Assembly: GCA_039184055.1 (NCBI GenBank)
Contig: JBCDBH010000355.1
Location: 1-6,225 of the forward strand
Origin: JBCDBH01 sp039184055
Lineage (GTDB): Bacteria > Acidobacteriota > Thermoanaerobaculia > Multivoradales > J023
DNA: 6,225 bases
Direction of reading: 5' to 3'
The notes under the pieces are model-generated. The model was not told the origin of the DNA, made no database searches, and was given only the letters and a program-made list of their open reading frames with translations. The position numbers were made by a program, and so were the translations under genes. Each line of letters opens with the position of its first letter. Position 1 is the first letter of the stretch. Positions 1 to 6,138 of this stretch are shown here, one piece after another.

Positions 1-75
1 AGGCGTACCCGAGGTACGTCGAGGGAGCGAAGAGCGAGCACGCCCAGAGATTGCGTGCGTTTCCGCGCCGTAGCC

Positions 76-100
76 GGCGGGCTGGTGAGCAAGGCGGGCT
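76..100 (+). repeat. 8-bp direct repeat next to the putative -10 box
   Basis: GGCGGGCT occurs at 76-83 and again at 93-100, 17 bp apart start to start. The second copy runs into the putative -10 hexamer. A pair of direct repeats at this spacing beside a promoter could be an operator, but the motif is short and GC-rich, so chance is a real alternative. Confidence 0.25.
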
Positions 101-105
101 AGACT
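100..105 (+). promoter_or_regulatory. Putative -10 box of the TIR/NB-ARC/WD40 gene
   Basis: TAGACT fits the TAnnnT form of sigma-70-type -10 elements and lies 25 bp before the GTG start, which would give a short 5' leader of roughly 18 nt. No convincing -35 hexamer lies 16-18 bp upstream, where the sequence is plain GC-rich. A very similar element occurs just after the stop codon of the same gene (3781-3786). Confidence 0.35.
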
Positions 106-119
106 GCAGGCATCCAAAC

Positions 120-124
120 GGAGG
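120..124 (+). promoter_or_regulatory. Ribosome binding site supporting the GTG start at 130
   Basis: GGAGG is followed by a 5-nt spacer and then GTG at 130. This is the only good Shine-Dalgarno near the start of the TIR domain. It decides the start, because no ATG lies in frame before the first beta-strand of the TIR fold, which begins at residue 5. Confidence 0.7.
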
Positions 125-129
125 CAGTC

Positions 130-3100
130 GTGGACGACAGGGACTTCTTCATCAGCTACAACTCGGCTGATCAAGAGTGGGCGGAGTGGATCGCGTGGCA
201 GCTCGAAGCCGAAGGCTATTCGGTGACGATTCAGTCGTGGGATTCGCGTCCCGGTATGAATCCCGTGTTGCAAATGGATCGGGGGCTACATGCGGATCGC
301 ACCCTTCTCGTGCTTTCGCCCCATTCGTTGGATTCACAATTTGTTCGTTTGGAGTGGTCGGCGGTCCTGGCACGTGATCCGGAAGGCTGGGGACGTCGGC
401 TGATTCCGGTACGGGTGGCGCCATGTGAGCCACACGGGTTGCTCGGTACGCGGATCTACATCGATTTGGTGGGGGTCGACAACGCCGAAGAAGCGCGGCG
501 ACTTCTTCTTCAAGGGCTCCAGCCACGGGACAAGCCGATTCGTGAGCCTGGCTACCCGGGACACGCGGGGCCGGTGTTTCCAGGAGCCGTGCTGAGCCAC
601 GACGACTCCGAGGTCGAAAGTGGCATTCTGCCGATTCCCGATCCACCACCGCACTTCTTGCCGCGTCCCGAATACGTCGACCCCTTGAAGCGCGCGCTCC
701 GGGTCGCCGCCGGCAAAGCTGTGGGCGTAATCGGCATGACCAAGGTCGGTCTCCAGGGGATGGGGGGTATCGGCAAGACGGTCCTGGCCGCCGCGGTGGC
801 GCGCGACGCTGATGTCCAAGCCCGATTCGCCGACGGAGTGATCTGGGTCACGATCGGGCAGTATCCCGACATCGTCGCCATGCAGACGGAGCTGCTCGCC
901 GAGCTCGGTGGACCCGAGATCAAGCTACGCTCGGCGCAACACGGCAAACGCGTATTGAAGAAGCTGCTCGCCGAGCAGGCGATCCTGCTGGTGCTCGACG
1001 ACGTCTGGACGTTGCGCCACGCGGCCATGCTCGACGTGGTGGGAAGCGCCGGCCAGCTACTGCTGACGAGCCGTGACCGACAGGTGCTGGTGAGTTTGGG
1101 TGCGGACGAGCACGAGATCGGCTTGCTCACCCCGGAGCAGTCACGCGTTCTGCTGGCGAGCTGGGCCGGCATGGCGGTCGACGAGCTGCCCGCCATCGCC
1201 GATCCGATCGTCGCGGAGTGTGGCTATCTACCGCTCGCCCTGTCGATGGTCGGCGCCATGTTGCGTCTCGAGCCCGATGCGTGGGAAGACATCCTCGAGC
1301 GGCTTCGCACCGCGAGTCTCGACAAGATCCACCAGCAATTTCCCAACTATCCCTATCCGAGCTTGCTCCGCACCATCGAGGTGAGCGTCGGCGCGCTCGA
1401 TCCCGCCACGCGTCAGGCCTATCTCGAGCTGGCGATCTTTCCCGACGACACCGAGATTCCCCTGGTGGCGCTCGAGACCCTGTGGTCCGATCGTCGCGAG
1501 CCAGCCGACGTTCGTGCGCTCCTCACCCAACTCGCCACCCGGTCACTCTTGCGGTGGGACAAAGGGCGGGTGACGCTTCACGATCTACAGCGCGACTACG
1601 TCCAGTTGCGTACCGCCGACGACGCCCGACGCATCCATCTCGAGCTCGTCGACGCATATCGACGTCGTTGCCCACGTGGCTTCGCGCTGTGCGCCGACGA
1701 CGGCTATCTCTACCGTCGGTTGGCGTATCACCTGGTGCGCGCCGGCGCCCTCGAGCCGGTTCGTGCGCTGCTCATCGACGCGCGCTGGCTCATGGCGAAG
1801 CTTCGCGCCACCAACCTGAGCACCCTGCTCGCCGACTACGACGAGCTTCCGGCTGGTGACGAGCTGCGCCGCATCCGCGCCTGTCTCCAGCTCGCTTCGG
1901 AGGTGTTGATCCAGGCGCCCGAACAGCTGGCGAGCCAGATCCACGGTCGACTCGATGCGCCTGCCGCGTTGCTGACATCGCTCCGCACGGCCATGAAGGG
2001 GCGAACCTGGTTGCGACCCTTGCATCCGAGTCTCGAGCCACCCGGACGAGGCTTGGTCGCGACTCTCCACGGCCATCACGCTCGGATCACCCGGCTCACC
2101 GTGCTCGACAACGGCCGTATCGCCTCGGCATCGGCCGATGGCACCGTTGCGATATGGGATCTCAACGTCGCCAATATCGTGAAAACCCTCGACGGACACA
2201 CCGATTGGGTGCGCGACGTGCAATCGCTGGGTGACGGTCGAGTGCTCACCGCATCCGACGACTACACCGTGAGGATGTGGGATGGCGAGACCGGTGACTT
2301 CCTCAGGGTCTTCGTCGGTCATACCGATCGCGTCCGTGCCGTCGCGTCATGGGGAGAAGGACGTTTCGTCTCGGCTTCCGACGATCGCACCGTGCGCTGT
2401 TGGGACGCCGATGCCGACAGCACCGACCCGATTGCCGTGCTCGACGGACATGGCGATCGGGTCTTCGCCGTGGCGATCCTCGACAGTGGCGAGATTCTCT
2501 CGGCCGCTGGGGACGGCAAGCTCTATCGCTGGGATGCGGCAACCGGTACCTTGCTCGACGTCATCGAGGCTCATGACGGTGCGGTGCGCGCGCTCTGTGT
2601 GCACCATGATCGACTCGTGATCTCGGCCTCCGCCGCTGGCACCGTGCGGGCTTGGGATCTCGTCGACAACAGGCTGCTCACCACCTTCGAAGGCCACGCC
2701 AGCGAGGTACACGGCATCAGCATGCTCGATGCCGACCACGTCCTGTCGGCGTCGTGGGATGGCACGGTGCGACTGTGGGACCTCCATACCGCCTCGACGC
2801 TCACCATGTTGACCGGTCACCTGGCCGCGGTCGAGGACGTTGTCGTGGCGGGAGAGCTCGTCGTCTCGGCGGCGTGGGACGGCTCGATCCGCTTGTGGAA
2901 TCTTCGTGATGGGGCCGCCGCCACGCGATCTGATCGCCACATCGCGCCCGTGCGATCGGTCACCGTGCTCGACAACGGACACGTCGTTTCGGCCGCCGAC
3001 GATGCCACGATGCGCGTATGGGATCCCGAATCGGGAGAGTGTCTCCGCGTGCTCCGTGGGCACGAACAGCCGGTGCGCCAGGTACGCAAGCTCGATGCGC

Positions 3101-3780
3101 GACGCGTCGTCTCGTCGGCGGGTGACGGCACCGTGCGGGTGTGGGATACCCACACCGGTGAAGAGCTCCAGCGTATCGACGCCCATCCCCGATGGGTGCT
3201 CGGTGTCGCGGTGATCGATCGGCATCGCGTCGTCTCGGCCGCCGGTGATCACACCCTATGCGTGTGGGATCTCGAGACCGGTGCATGTCTCGGCCGGCTC
3301 GAAGGCCATACCGACCGAGTGCGTGACGCCGCCGTGCTCGACTCCGACACCATCGTCTCGGCCTCGTCCGATCGCACGCTCAGGGTGTGGGACCTCGCCA
3401 CCTGGAAAGAGAAAGCGGTGCTCGGCGGTCACGACGATTGGGTACGTGGCGTCGTCACGTTGGCGAACGGCCGCATCGTCTCGGCGTCGGGCGATCACAC
3501 CCTGCGCGTGTGGGATCCTGGCTCGGCCAAGACGCTGGCGGTTCTTCGCGGACACCGAGACGGTCTCACCGGTGTCGCCTCGCTCGGTAACGATCGTGTC
3601 GCGTCCGTGTCCTTCGATCGCACCCTGCGGCTCTGGGATCTCACCTCGGGATCGACCCTCGCCAGCTTTCACGCCGACACCCCTCTACGCAGCATCGCCG
3701 CGACCGAACGATTTCTCGCGGCGGGTGACGACATCGGCAACCTGCATTTCCTGACCGTCGAGACGCCATCGGACCGATAG
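130..3780 (+). CDS. TIR / NB-ARC (STAND) / WD40 NLR-like protein
   Basis: This 1216-residue soluble protein probably acts as a ligand-gated molecular switch in immunity or regulated cell death. Seen in the sequence: a TIR domain at about residues 4-135 (opening DFFISYNSAD; RLEW with E75 as the candidate NADase glutamate); a proline-rich linker to about 180; an NB-ARC ATPase with Walker A GMGGIGKT (210-217), Walker B LLVLDDVW (286-293), sensor LLLTSRDR (310-317), a GLPL-like GYLPLA (365-370), a winged-helix AIFPDD (435-440) and an MHD-like LHD (483-485); an APAF-1-like helical region to about 640 ending WLRPLHPSLEPP; and 14 WD40-type repeats from 642 to the end. The start is GTG with GGAGG 5 nt upstream. 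No signal peptide or membrane segment is seen. Known of the relatives: TIR domains of bacterial defence proteins often cleave NAD+, and STAND ATPases oligomerise on ligand binding. Antiphage function here is inference. All key NTPase motifs are intact, so the gene looks functional. It stands apart from the purine genes downstream. Confidence 0.95.
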   Translation: MDDRDFFISYNSADQEWAEWIAWQLEAEGYSVTIQSWDSRPGMNPVLQMDRGLHADRTLLVLSPHSLDSQFVRLEWSAVLARDPEGWGRRLIPVRVAPCEPHGLLGTRIYIDLVGVDNAEEARRLLLQGLQPRDKPIREPGYPGHAGPVFPGAVLSHDDSEVESGILPIPDPPPHFLPRPEYVDPLKRALRVAAGKAVGVIGMTKVGLQGMGGIGKTVLAAAVARDADVQARFADGVIWVTIGQYPDIVAMQTELLAELGGPEIKLRSAQHGKRVLKKLLAEQAILLVLDDVWTLRHAAMLDVVGSAGQLLLTSRDRQVLVSLGADEHEIGLLTPEQSRVLLASWAGMAVDELPAIADPIVAECGYLPLALSMVGAMLRLEPDAWEDILERLRTASLDKIHQQFPNYPYPSLLRTIEVSVGALDPATRQAYLELAIFPDDTEIPLVALETLWSDRREPADVRALLTQLATRSLLRWDKGRVTLHDLQRDYVQLRTADDARRIHLELVDAYRRRCPRGFALCADDGYLYRRLAYHLVRAGALEPVRALLIDARWLMAKLRATNLSTLLADYDELPAGDELRRIRACLQLASEVLIQAPEQLASQIHGRLDAPAALLTSLRTAMKGRTWLRPLHPSLEPPGRGLVATLHGHHARITRLTVLDNGRIASASADGTVAIWDLNVANIVKTLDGHTDWVRDVQSLGDGRVLTASDDYTVRMWDGETGDFLRVFVGHTDRVRAVASWGEGRFVSASDDRTVRCWDADADSTDPIAVLDGHGDRVFAVAILDSGEILSAAGDGKLYRWDAATGTLLDVIEAHDGAVRALCVHHDRLVISASAAGTVRAWDLVDNRLLTTFEGHASEVHGISMLDADHVLSASWDGTVRLWDLHTASTLTMLTGHLAAVEDVVVAGELVVSAAWDGSIRLWNLRDGAAATRSDRHIAPVRSVTVLDNGHVVSAADDATMRVWDPESGECLRVLRGHEQPVRQVRKLDARRVVSSAGDGTVRVWDTHTGEELQRIDAHPRWVLGVAVIDRHRVVSAAGDHTLCVWDLETGACLGRLEGHTDRVRDAAVLDSDTIVSASSDRTLRVWDLATWKEKAVLGGHDDWVRGVVTLANGRIVSASGDHTLRVWDPGSAKTLAVLRGHRDGLTGVASLGNDRVASVSFDRTLRLWDLTSGSTLASFHADTPLRSIAATERFLAAGDDIGNLHFLTVETPSDR
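2053..3777 (+). repeat. Array of 14 WD40 repeats (protein-level, period about 123 nt)
   Basis: Residues 642-1216 divide into 14 units of 39-43 residues, mostly exactly 41, each with a GH near its start and a terminal WD preceded by the pattern S-A-x-D-x-T-x-R-x. Unit starts are residues 642, 685, 726, 769, 810, 851, 892, 931, 973, 1014, 1055, 1096, 1137 and 1178. Fourteen units would make two seven-bladed propellers. Units 5 and 10 have AH for GH, unit 8 has RH, unit 7 ends WN, and unit 14 has lost both GH and WD, as expected for a closing blade. The units share nucleotide words such as GTGTGGGAT, consistent with internal duplication. Confidence 0.9.
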
Positions 3781-3801
3781 TAGACTCCGCGCCGACGGAG
3801 G
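3781..3801 (+). promoter_or_regulatory. Leader-like segment resembling that of the TIR gene
   Basis: TAGACT (3781-3786) followed by ACGGAGGCA (3795-3803) repeats the order of TAGACT (100-105) and ACGGAGGCA (118-126) in front of the TIR/NB-ARC/WD40 gene. Here the GGAGG (3797-3801) is only 2 nt from the next ATG at 3804, too close for good initiation. A weak CTCCG/CGGAG stem with a 6-nt loop also spans 3785-3800, with no T-run. This may be the leader of a lost related gene, or chance. Confidence 0.25.
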
Positions 3802-4024
3802 CAATGAGCGTCGTCTCGAGCTGGGTCAGAAGCCGCGTGGCAAGCCCGCGAACGAGCCGAGGCTTCCGGGGCGAGTCGAACCGTCGTTTCCAGGCGAGCG
3901 TGAGCCGATCGAGATCGATAGCGGCGTGTTGCCGGTTCCCGATTCACCACCGCATGACCTGCGCGGTAAGCTCCACGATCTCCGCTTGATCGAGTCGTCC
4001 ACTCTCGAATCACAAACCACTTGA
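3791..4024 (+). pseudogene. Remnant of a second TIR/NB-ARC-type gene (linker fragment)
   Basis: The frame ending at the TGA at 4022-4024 is open from 3755 but has no plausible start codon. Its translation at 3836-3961 begins RGKPANEPRLPG and ends GVLPVPDSPPHDL. It aligns with residues 133-177 of the upstream protein (nt 526-660), which begin RDKPIREPGYPG and end GILPIPDPPPHFL: 21 of 42 residues are identical with one 3-residue gap. Weaker similarity reaches back to about 3805 (RRL-EL against RRLLL). After PPHDL the resemblance stops, and no TIR core, P-loop or WD40 part is present. The likely explanation is a decayed paralogue that lost its TIR core and everything after the linker. The alternative, that the small ATG frame at 3804-3989 is a gene, is unattractive because its product is Ser/Arg-rich and out of frame with the similarity. 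Confidence 0.6.
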
Positions 4025-4034
4025 CGCTCTACCC

Positions 4035-5189
4035 ATGACTCAATTCTCCCAACCCACAGTCCGACTCGGCATCATCGGCGGCGGCCAGCTTGCCCGGATG
4101 ACGGTGCCGCGTGCGAAGCAGCTCGGATGTTCGGTAACAGTTCTCGACCCGACGCCTGATTCGCCCGGTATGCAGATGGCAGATCGGCGAATTGTCGGAG
4201 CGTTTGACGATTCGGCGGCGCTTCACGAGCTGGCGACGAGCTGTGATGTGACGACGTTCGATATCGAGACGGTGGAGACGAGTATTTTGGAGGCGTTGGC
4301 GGCGGATGGGGTGCGGATTGTGCCGTCGCCGCGTTTGCTGTCGACGGTGCAGGATAAGTTGGCGCAGAAGCGGGCGTATGAGGCGAAGGGGATTCCGACT
4401 GCGCCGTTTGCGGCGTTGGATACGCCGTCGCTGGAGGCGTTCGAGGCGTTTGGTTTTCCTCTGGTGCAGAAGGCGCGGACGGGAGGCTATGACGGTCGTG
4501 GGGTGGCGGTGCTGCGGTCGCCGGACGACTTGGAGCTGGCGTTGCCGGTGCCGTCGCTCGTGGAGCGATTCATCACCCATGAGAAGGAGCTGGCGGTGAT
4601 GGTAGCGCGCGGGCTCACTGGGGAGACGGCGGTCTATCCAGTGGTGGAGATGGTCTTTGATCCACGGGCGAATATTCTCGATGAGCTCTTGGCGCCAGCG
4701 CGGATCGATGCAGAGCTGGTGCGGGCGGCACAGGAGCTGGCGATTCGGACGGTGGAAGCGCTCGACGGAGTAGGGGTGTTCGGGGTGGAGCTTTTTTCGA
4801 CCCCGGGGGGTGAGCTTCTGGTGAATGAGATCGCGCCACGGACGCACAATTCGGGGCATTACACGATCGAGGCGTGTGTGACGGATCAATTCGAGCAGCA
4901 GGTGCGGGCGATTATGGGCTTGCCGCTGGGCTCGACGGAGCAGCTCCGGCCGGCGGCGTTGCGTAACCTGCTCGGCGCGCCGGAGAGCGTGGCTGGCGCG
5001 ACGATGGTGCACGGGCTCGACGAGGCGCTGGCGCTCGATGGCGTGGCGGTACACCTTTATGGCAAGGCGCAGAGCCGGCCGTTTCGCAAGATGGGGCATG
5101 TGACCGCGATTGCCGATACTCTGGAGACGGCGCGGGAGCGCGCGGCTCGGGCGGCGGAGTTGTTAGTCATTGAAGGGAGCGAGGGATGA
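4035..5189 (+). CDS. purK: N5-carboxyaminoimidazole ribonucleotide synthase PurK
   Basis: PurK is a cytoplasmic ATP-grasp enzyme of de novo purine synthesis that makes N5-CAIR from AIR, bicarbonate and ATP. The 384-residue length is usual for the family. Visible motifs are the N-terminal dinucleotide-fold-like GIIGGGQLARM (12-22), the PurK stretch GIPTAPF, the ATP-grasp glycine-rich segment KARTGGYDGRG (146-156), likely metal-binding acids E252 (FGVELF) and E265 (NEIAPRTHNSGHY, from 264), and the C-terminal HLYGKAQSRPFRKMGH (340-355). The ATG start sits 11 residues before the first strand. It has no clear Shine-Dalgarno and no recognisable promoter in the preceding remnant. The stop overlaps the purE start by ATGA, so the two are probably cotranslated. 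Codons lean towards G- or T-ending forms (gcg, gtg, ttg, gat), unlike the C-ending preference of the WD40 region upstream. Confidence 0.96.
   Translation: MTQFSQPTVRLGIIGGGQLARMTVPRAKQLGCSVTVLDPTPDSPGMQMADRRIVGAFDDSAALHELATSCDVTTFDIETVETSILEALAADGVRIVPSPRLLSTVQDKLAQKRAYEAKGIPTAPFAALDTPSLEAFEAFGFPLVQKARTGGYDGRGVAVLRSPDDLELALPVPSLVERFITHEKELAVMVARGLTGETAVYPVVEMVFDPRANILDELLAPARIDAELVRAAQELAIRTVEALDGVGVFGVELFSTPGGELLVNEIAPRTHNSGHYTIEACVTDQFEQQVRAIMGLPLGSTEQLRPAALRNLLGAPESVAGATMVHGLDEALALDGVAVHLYGKAQSRPFRKMGHVTAIADTLETARERAARAAELLVIEGSEG
5173..5179 (+). promoter_or_regulatory. Ribosome binding site of purE inside the end of purK
   Basis: AAGGGAG lies within the last codons of purK, 6 nt before the purE ATG at 5186. 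Together with the ATGA overlap this fixes the purE start and supports coupled translation. Confidence 0.65.
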
Positions 5190-5719
5190 GCGCAAAGGTC
5201 GGTGTGATCATGGGGAGCGATTCGGATTGGCCGGTAATGCAGGCCGCCGCCGAGGTGCTCGATGAGCTTTCGGTGCCTTATGAAGTCACGGTGGTCTCGG
5301 CGCATCGCACCCCCGAGCGTCTCTACGAGTACGCTCGTCAGGCCGACGCCCGTGGGCTCGACGTGATCATTGCCGGAGCCGGGGGCGCAGCGCATCTTCC
5401 CGGGATGGTGGCGTCGATCACGGCGTTGCCGGTGATCGGCGTGCCGGTGAAATCCCGCACGCTCTCGGGTGAAGACTCGCTTCTTTCGATCGTGCAAATG
5501 CCCGCTGGCGTGCCGGTGGCGACGGTGGCGATCAACGGCGCGCGTAACGCCGGCATTCTCGCCGCGCAAATGCTCGGCGTGGGTGATCGTGCGGTGCGTG
5601 AGCGAGTCGCGACGATGAAAGCCGACTTGAAAGAACTGGTGCTCGACAAAGCTGCGCGCCTGGAAGCCGAGACCGGGCATGGTCCCCAGGGATGGCCGGA
5701 GACAAAGGCAACATCATGA
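5186..5719 (+). CDS. purE: N5-CAIR mutase PurE (class I)
   Basis: PurE rearranges N5-CAIR, the PurK product, to CAIR in the cytoplasm, the step before SAICAR synthesis. The 177 residues are slightly longer than usual, with a short hydrophilic C-terminal tail. Family signatures are all present: MGSDSDW (9-15), SAHRTPE with H40 as the expected catalytic histidine, AGAGGAAHLPGM, and the class I segment SGEDSLLSIVQMPAGVPV. Finding purK beside it supports the class I mutase assignment rather than the class II AIR carboxylase. It starts inside the purK stop (ATGA, 5186-5189) and ends in a second ATGA (5716-5719) with the following gene, so three genes appear to form one transcription unit. Confidence 0.97.
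   Translation: MSAKVGVIMGSDSDWPVMQAAAEVLDELSVPYEVTVVSAHRTPERLYEYARQADARGLDVIIAGAGGAAHLPGMVASITALPVIGVPVKSRTLSGEDSLLSIVQMPAGVPVATVAINGARNAGILAAQMLGVGDRAVRERVATMKADLKELVLDKAARLEAETGHGPQGWPETKATS
5704..5708 (+). promoter_or_regulatory. Ribosome binding site deciding the start of the gene after purE
   Basis: AAAGG is placed 7 nt before the ATG at 5716. An in-frame ATG at 5692 has only an AGGG directly abutting it, too close to serve. The 5716 start also gives the same ATGA junction seen between purK and purE, so it is preferred. Confidence 0.5.
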
Positions 5720-6138
5720 AAGTCCGCACACCTCGCCAGGAGACCGTCGACGAGGTCCTGATCGGGCCGACGCCGGCTCGCGCGATCAAAGACGCGCCAA
5801 AAGAGCTACGCCGCATGGTCAAGCGGCTGCAAGGGATCATCAAGATGCATCGGGACTCCGCCGCGCACATGAACGTGACGCTGGAAGCCGAGGATGTCCT
5901 GGCCGTGATCGACGCGCTTATAGCGGAGGCGGACCTCGAAGATCCGCTTCCTCATCTGGAGTCTTCAGACGAGATTCGGGAGTACGCGCGCTCTTCTCTA
6001 TACGACGAAATGCTGGGGGAGCCGAGCAATGTGCTCCTCGCGACAGCCGTCCGTGCCGATACGACCCGCTATGAGGCGATGCCTCGGGAGTTCTGGATCG
6101 ACAGTCTTCACGCCCTGCGTAAGGAGTGGGAAGCTTAG
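5716..6138 (+). CDS. Hypothetical protein translationally coupled to purE
   Basis: This 140-residue protein (148 if the ATG at 5692 is used) matches no family I recognise. Visible features are a hydrophilic N-terminus (MKVRTPRQETVDEVLIGPTP), a basic, probably helical stretch at about residues 21-46 (AIKDAPKELRRMVKRLQGII), and an acidic middle rich in Ala, Leu, Glu and Asp (ITS core ...EAEDVLAVIDALIAEADLED). The C-terminus carries aromatic residues (REFWIDSLHALRKEWEA). There is no signal peptide, membrane segment or cysteine motif, so it is likely cytosolic. The ATG overlaps the purE stop by 4 bases, implying coordinated expression with purine synthesis. A role there is inference only; many such downstream genes are passengers of the operon. 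The steady open frame and the overlap make a real gene likely. Confidence 0.8.
   Translation: MKVRTPRQETVDEVLIGPTPARAIKDAPKELRRMVKRLQGIIKMHRDSAAHMNVTLEAEDVLAVIDALIAEADLEDPLPHLESSDEIREYARSSLYDEMLGEPSNVLLATAVRADTTRYEAMPREFWIDSLHALRKEWEA

Noticed and set aside
1..129. Possible coding tail or divergent gene at the left edge
   Set aside because: Short open frames exist (one plus frame stops at 71-73), but none shows recognisable protein features and the left context is absent.
2347..3252. Long open minus-strand frame (301 codons) antisense to the WD40 repeats
   Set aside because: Its translation is Arg/His/Asp-rich with a period mirroring the WD40 array, as expected from antisense reading of a repetitive GC-rich gene. 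No start signal or recognisable domain is present.
3804..3989. Small plus-strand frame starting ATG at 3804 after GGAGG
   Set aside because: The spacing from GGAGG is only 2 nt, the product is Ser/Arg-rich, and the recognisable TIR-linker similarity lies in a different frame of the same DNA.
4021..4026. TTGACG, a -35-like hexamer just before purK
   Set aside because: It lies only 8 bp before the purK ATG, leaving no room for a -10 box and leader upstream of the start.
4029..5099. Long open minus-strand frame (356 codons) antisense to purK
   Set aside because: The product is extremely rich in Arg, His, Leu and Gln and lacks domain features, while purK on the plus strand matches its family end to end.
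5079..5099. Unusual RPFRKMGH in PurK instead of RPGRKMGH
   Set aside because: The PF form is, to my knowledge, found in other bacterial PurK proteins, so it is family variation rather than a defect.
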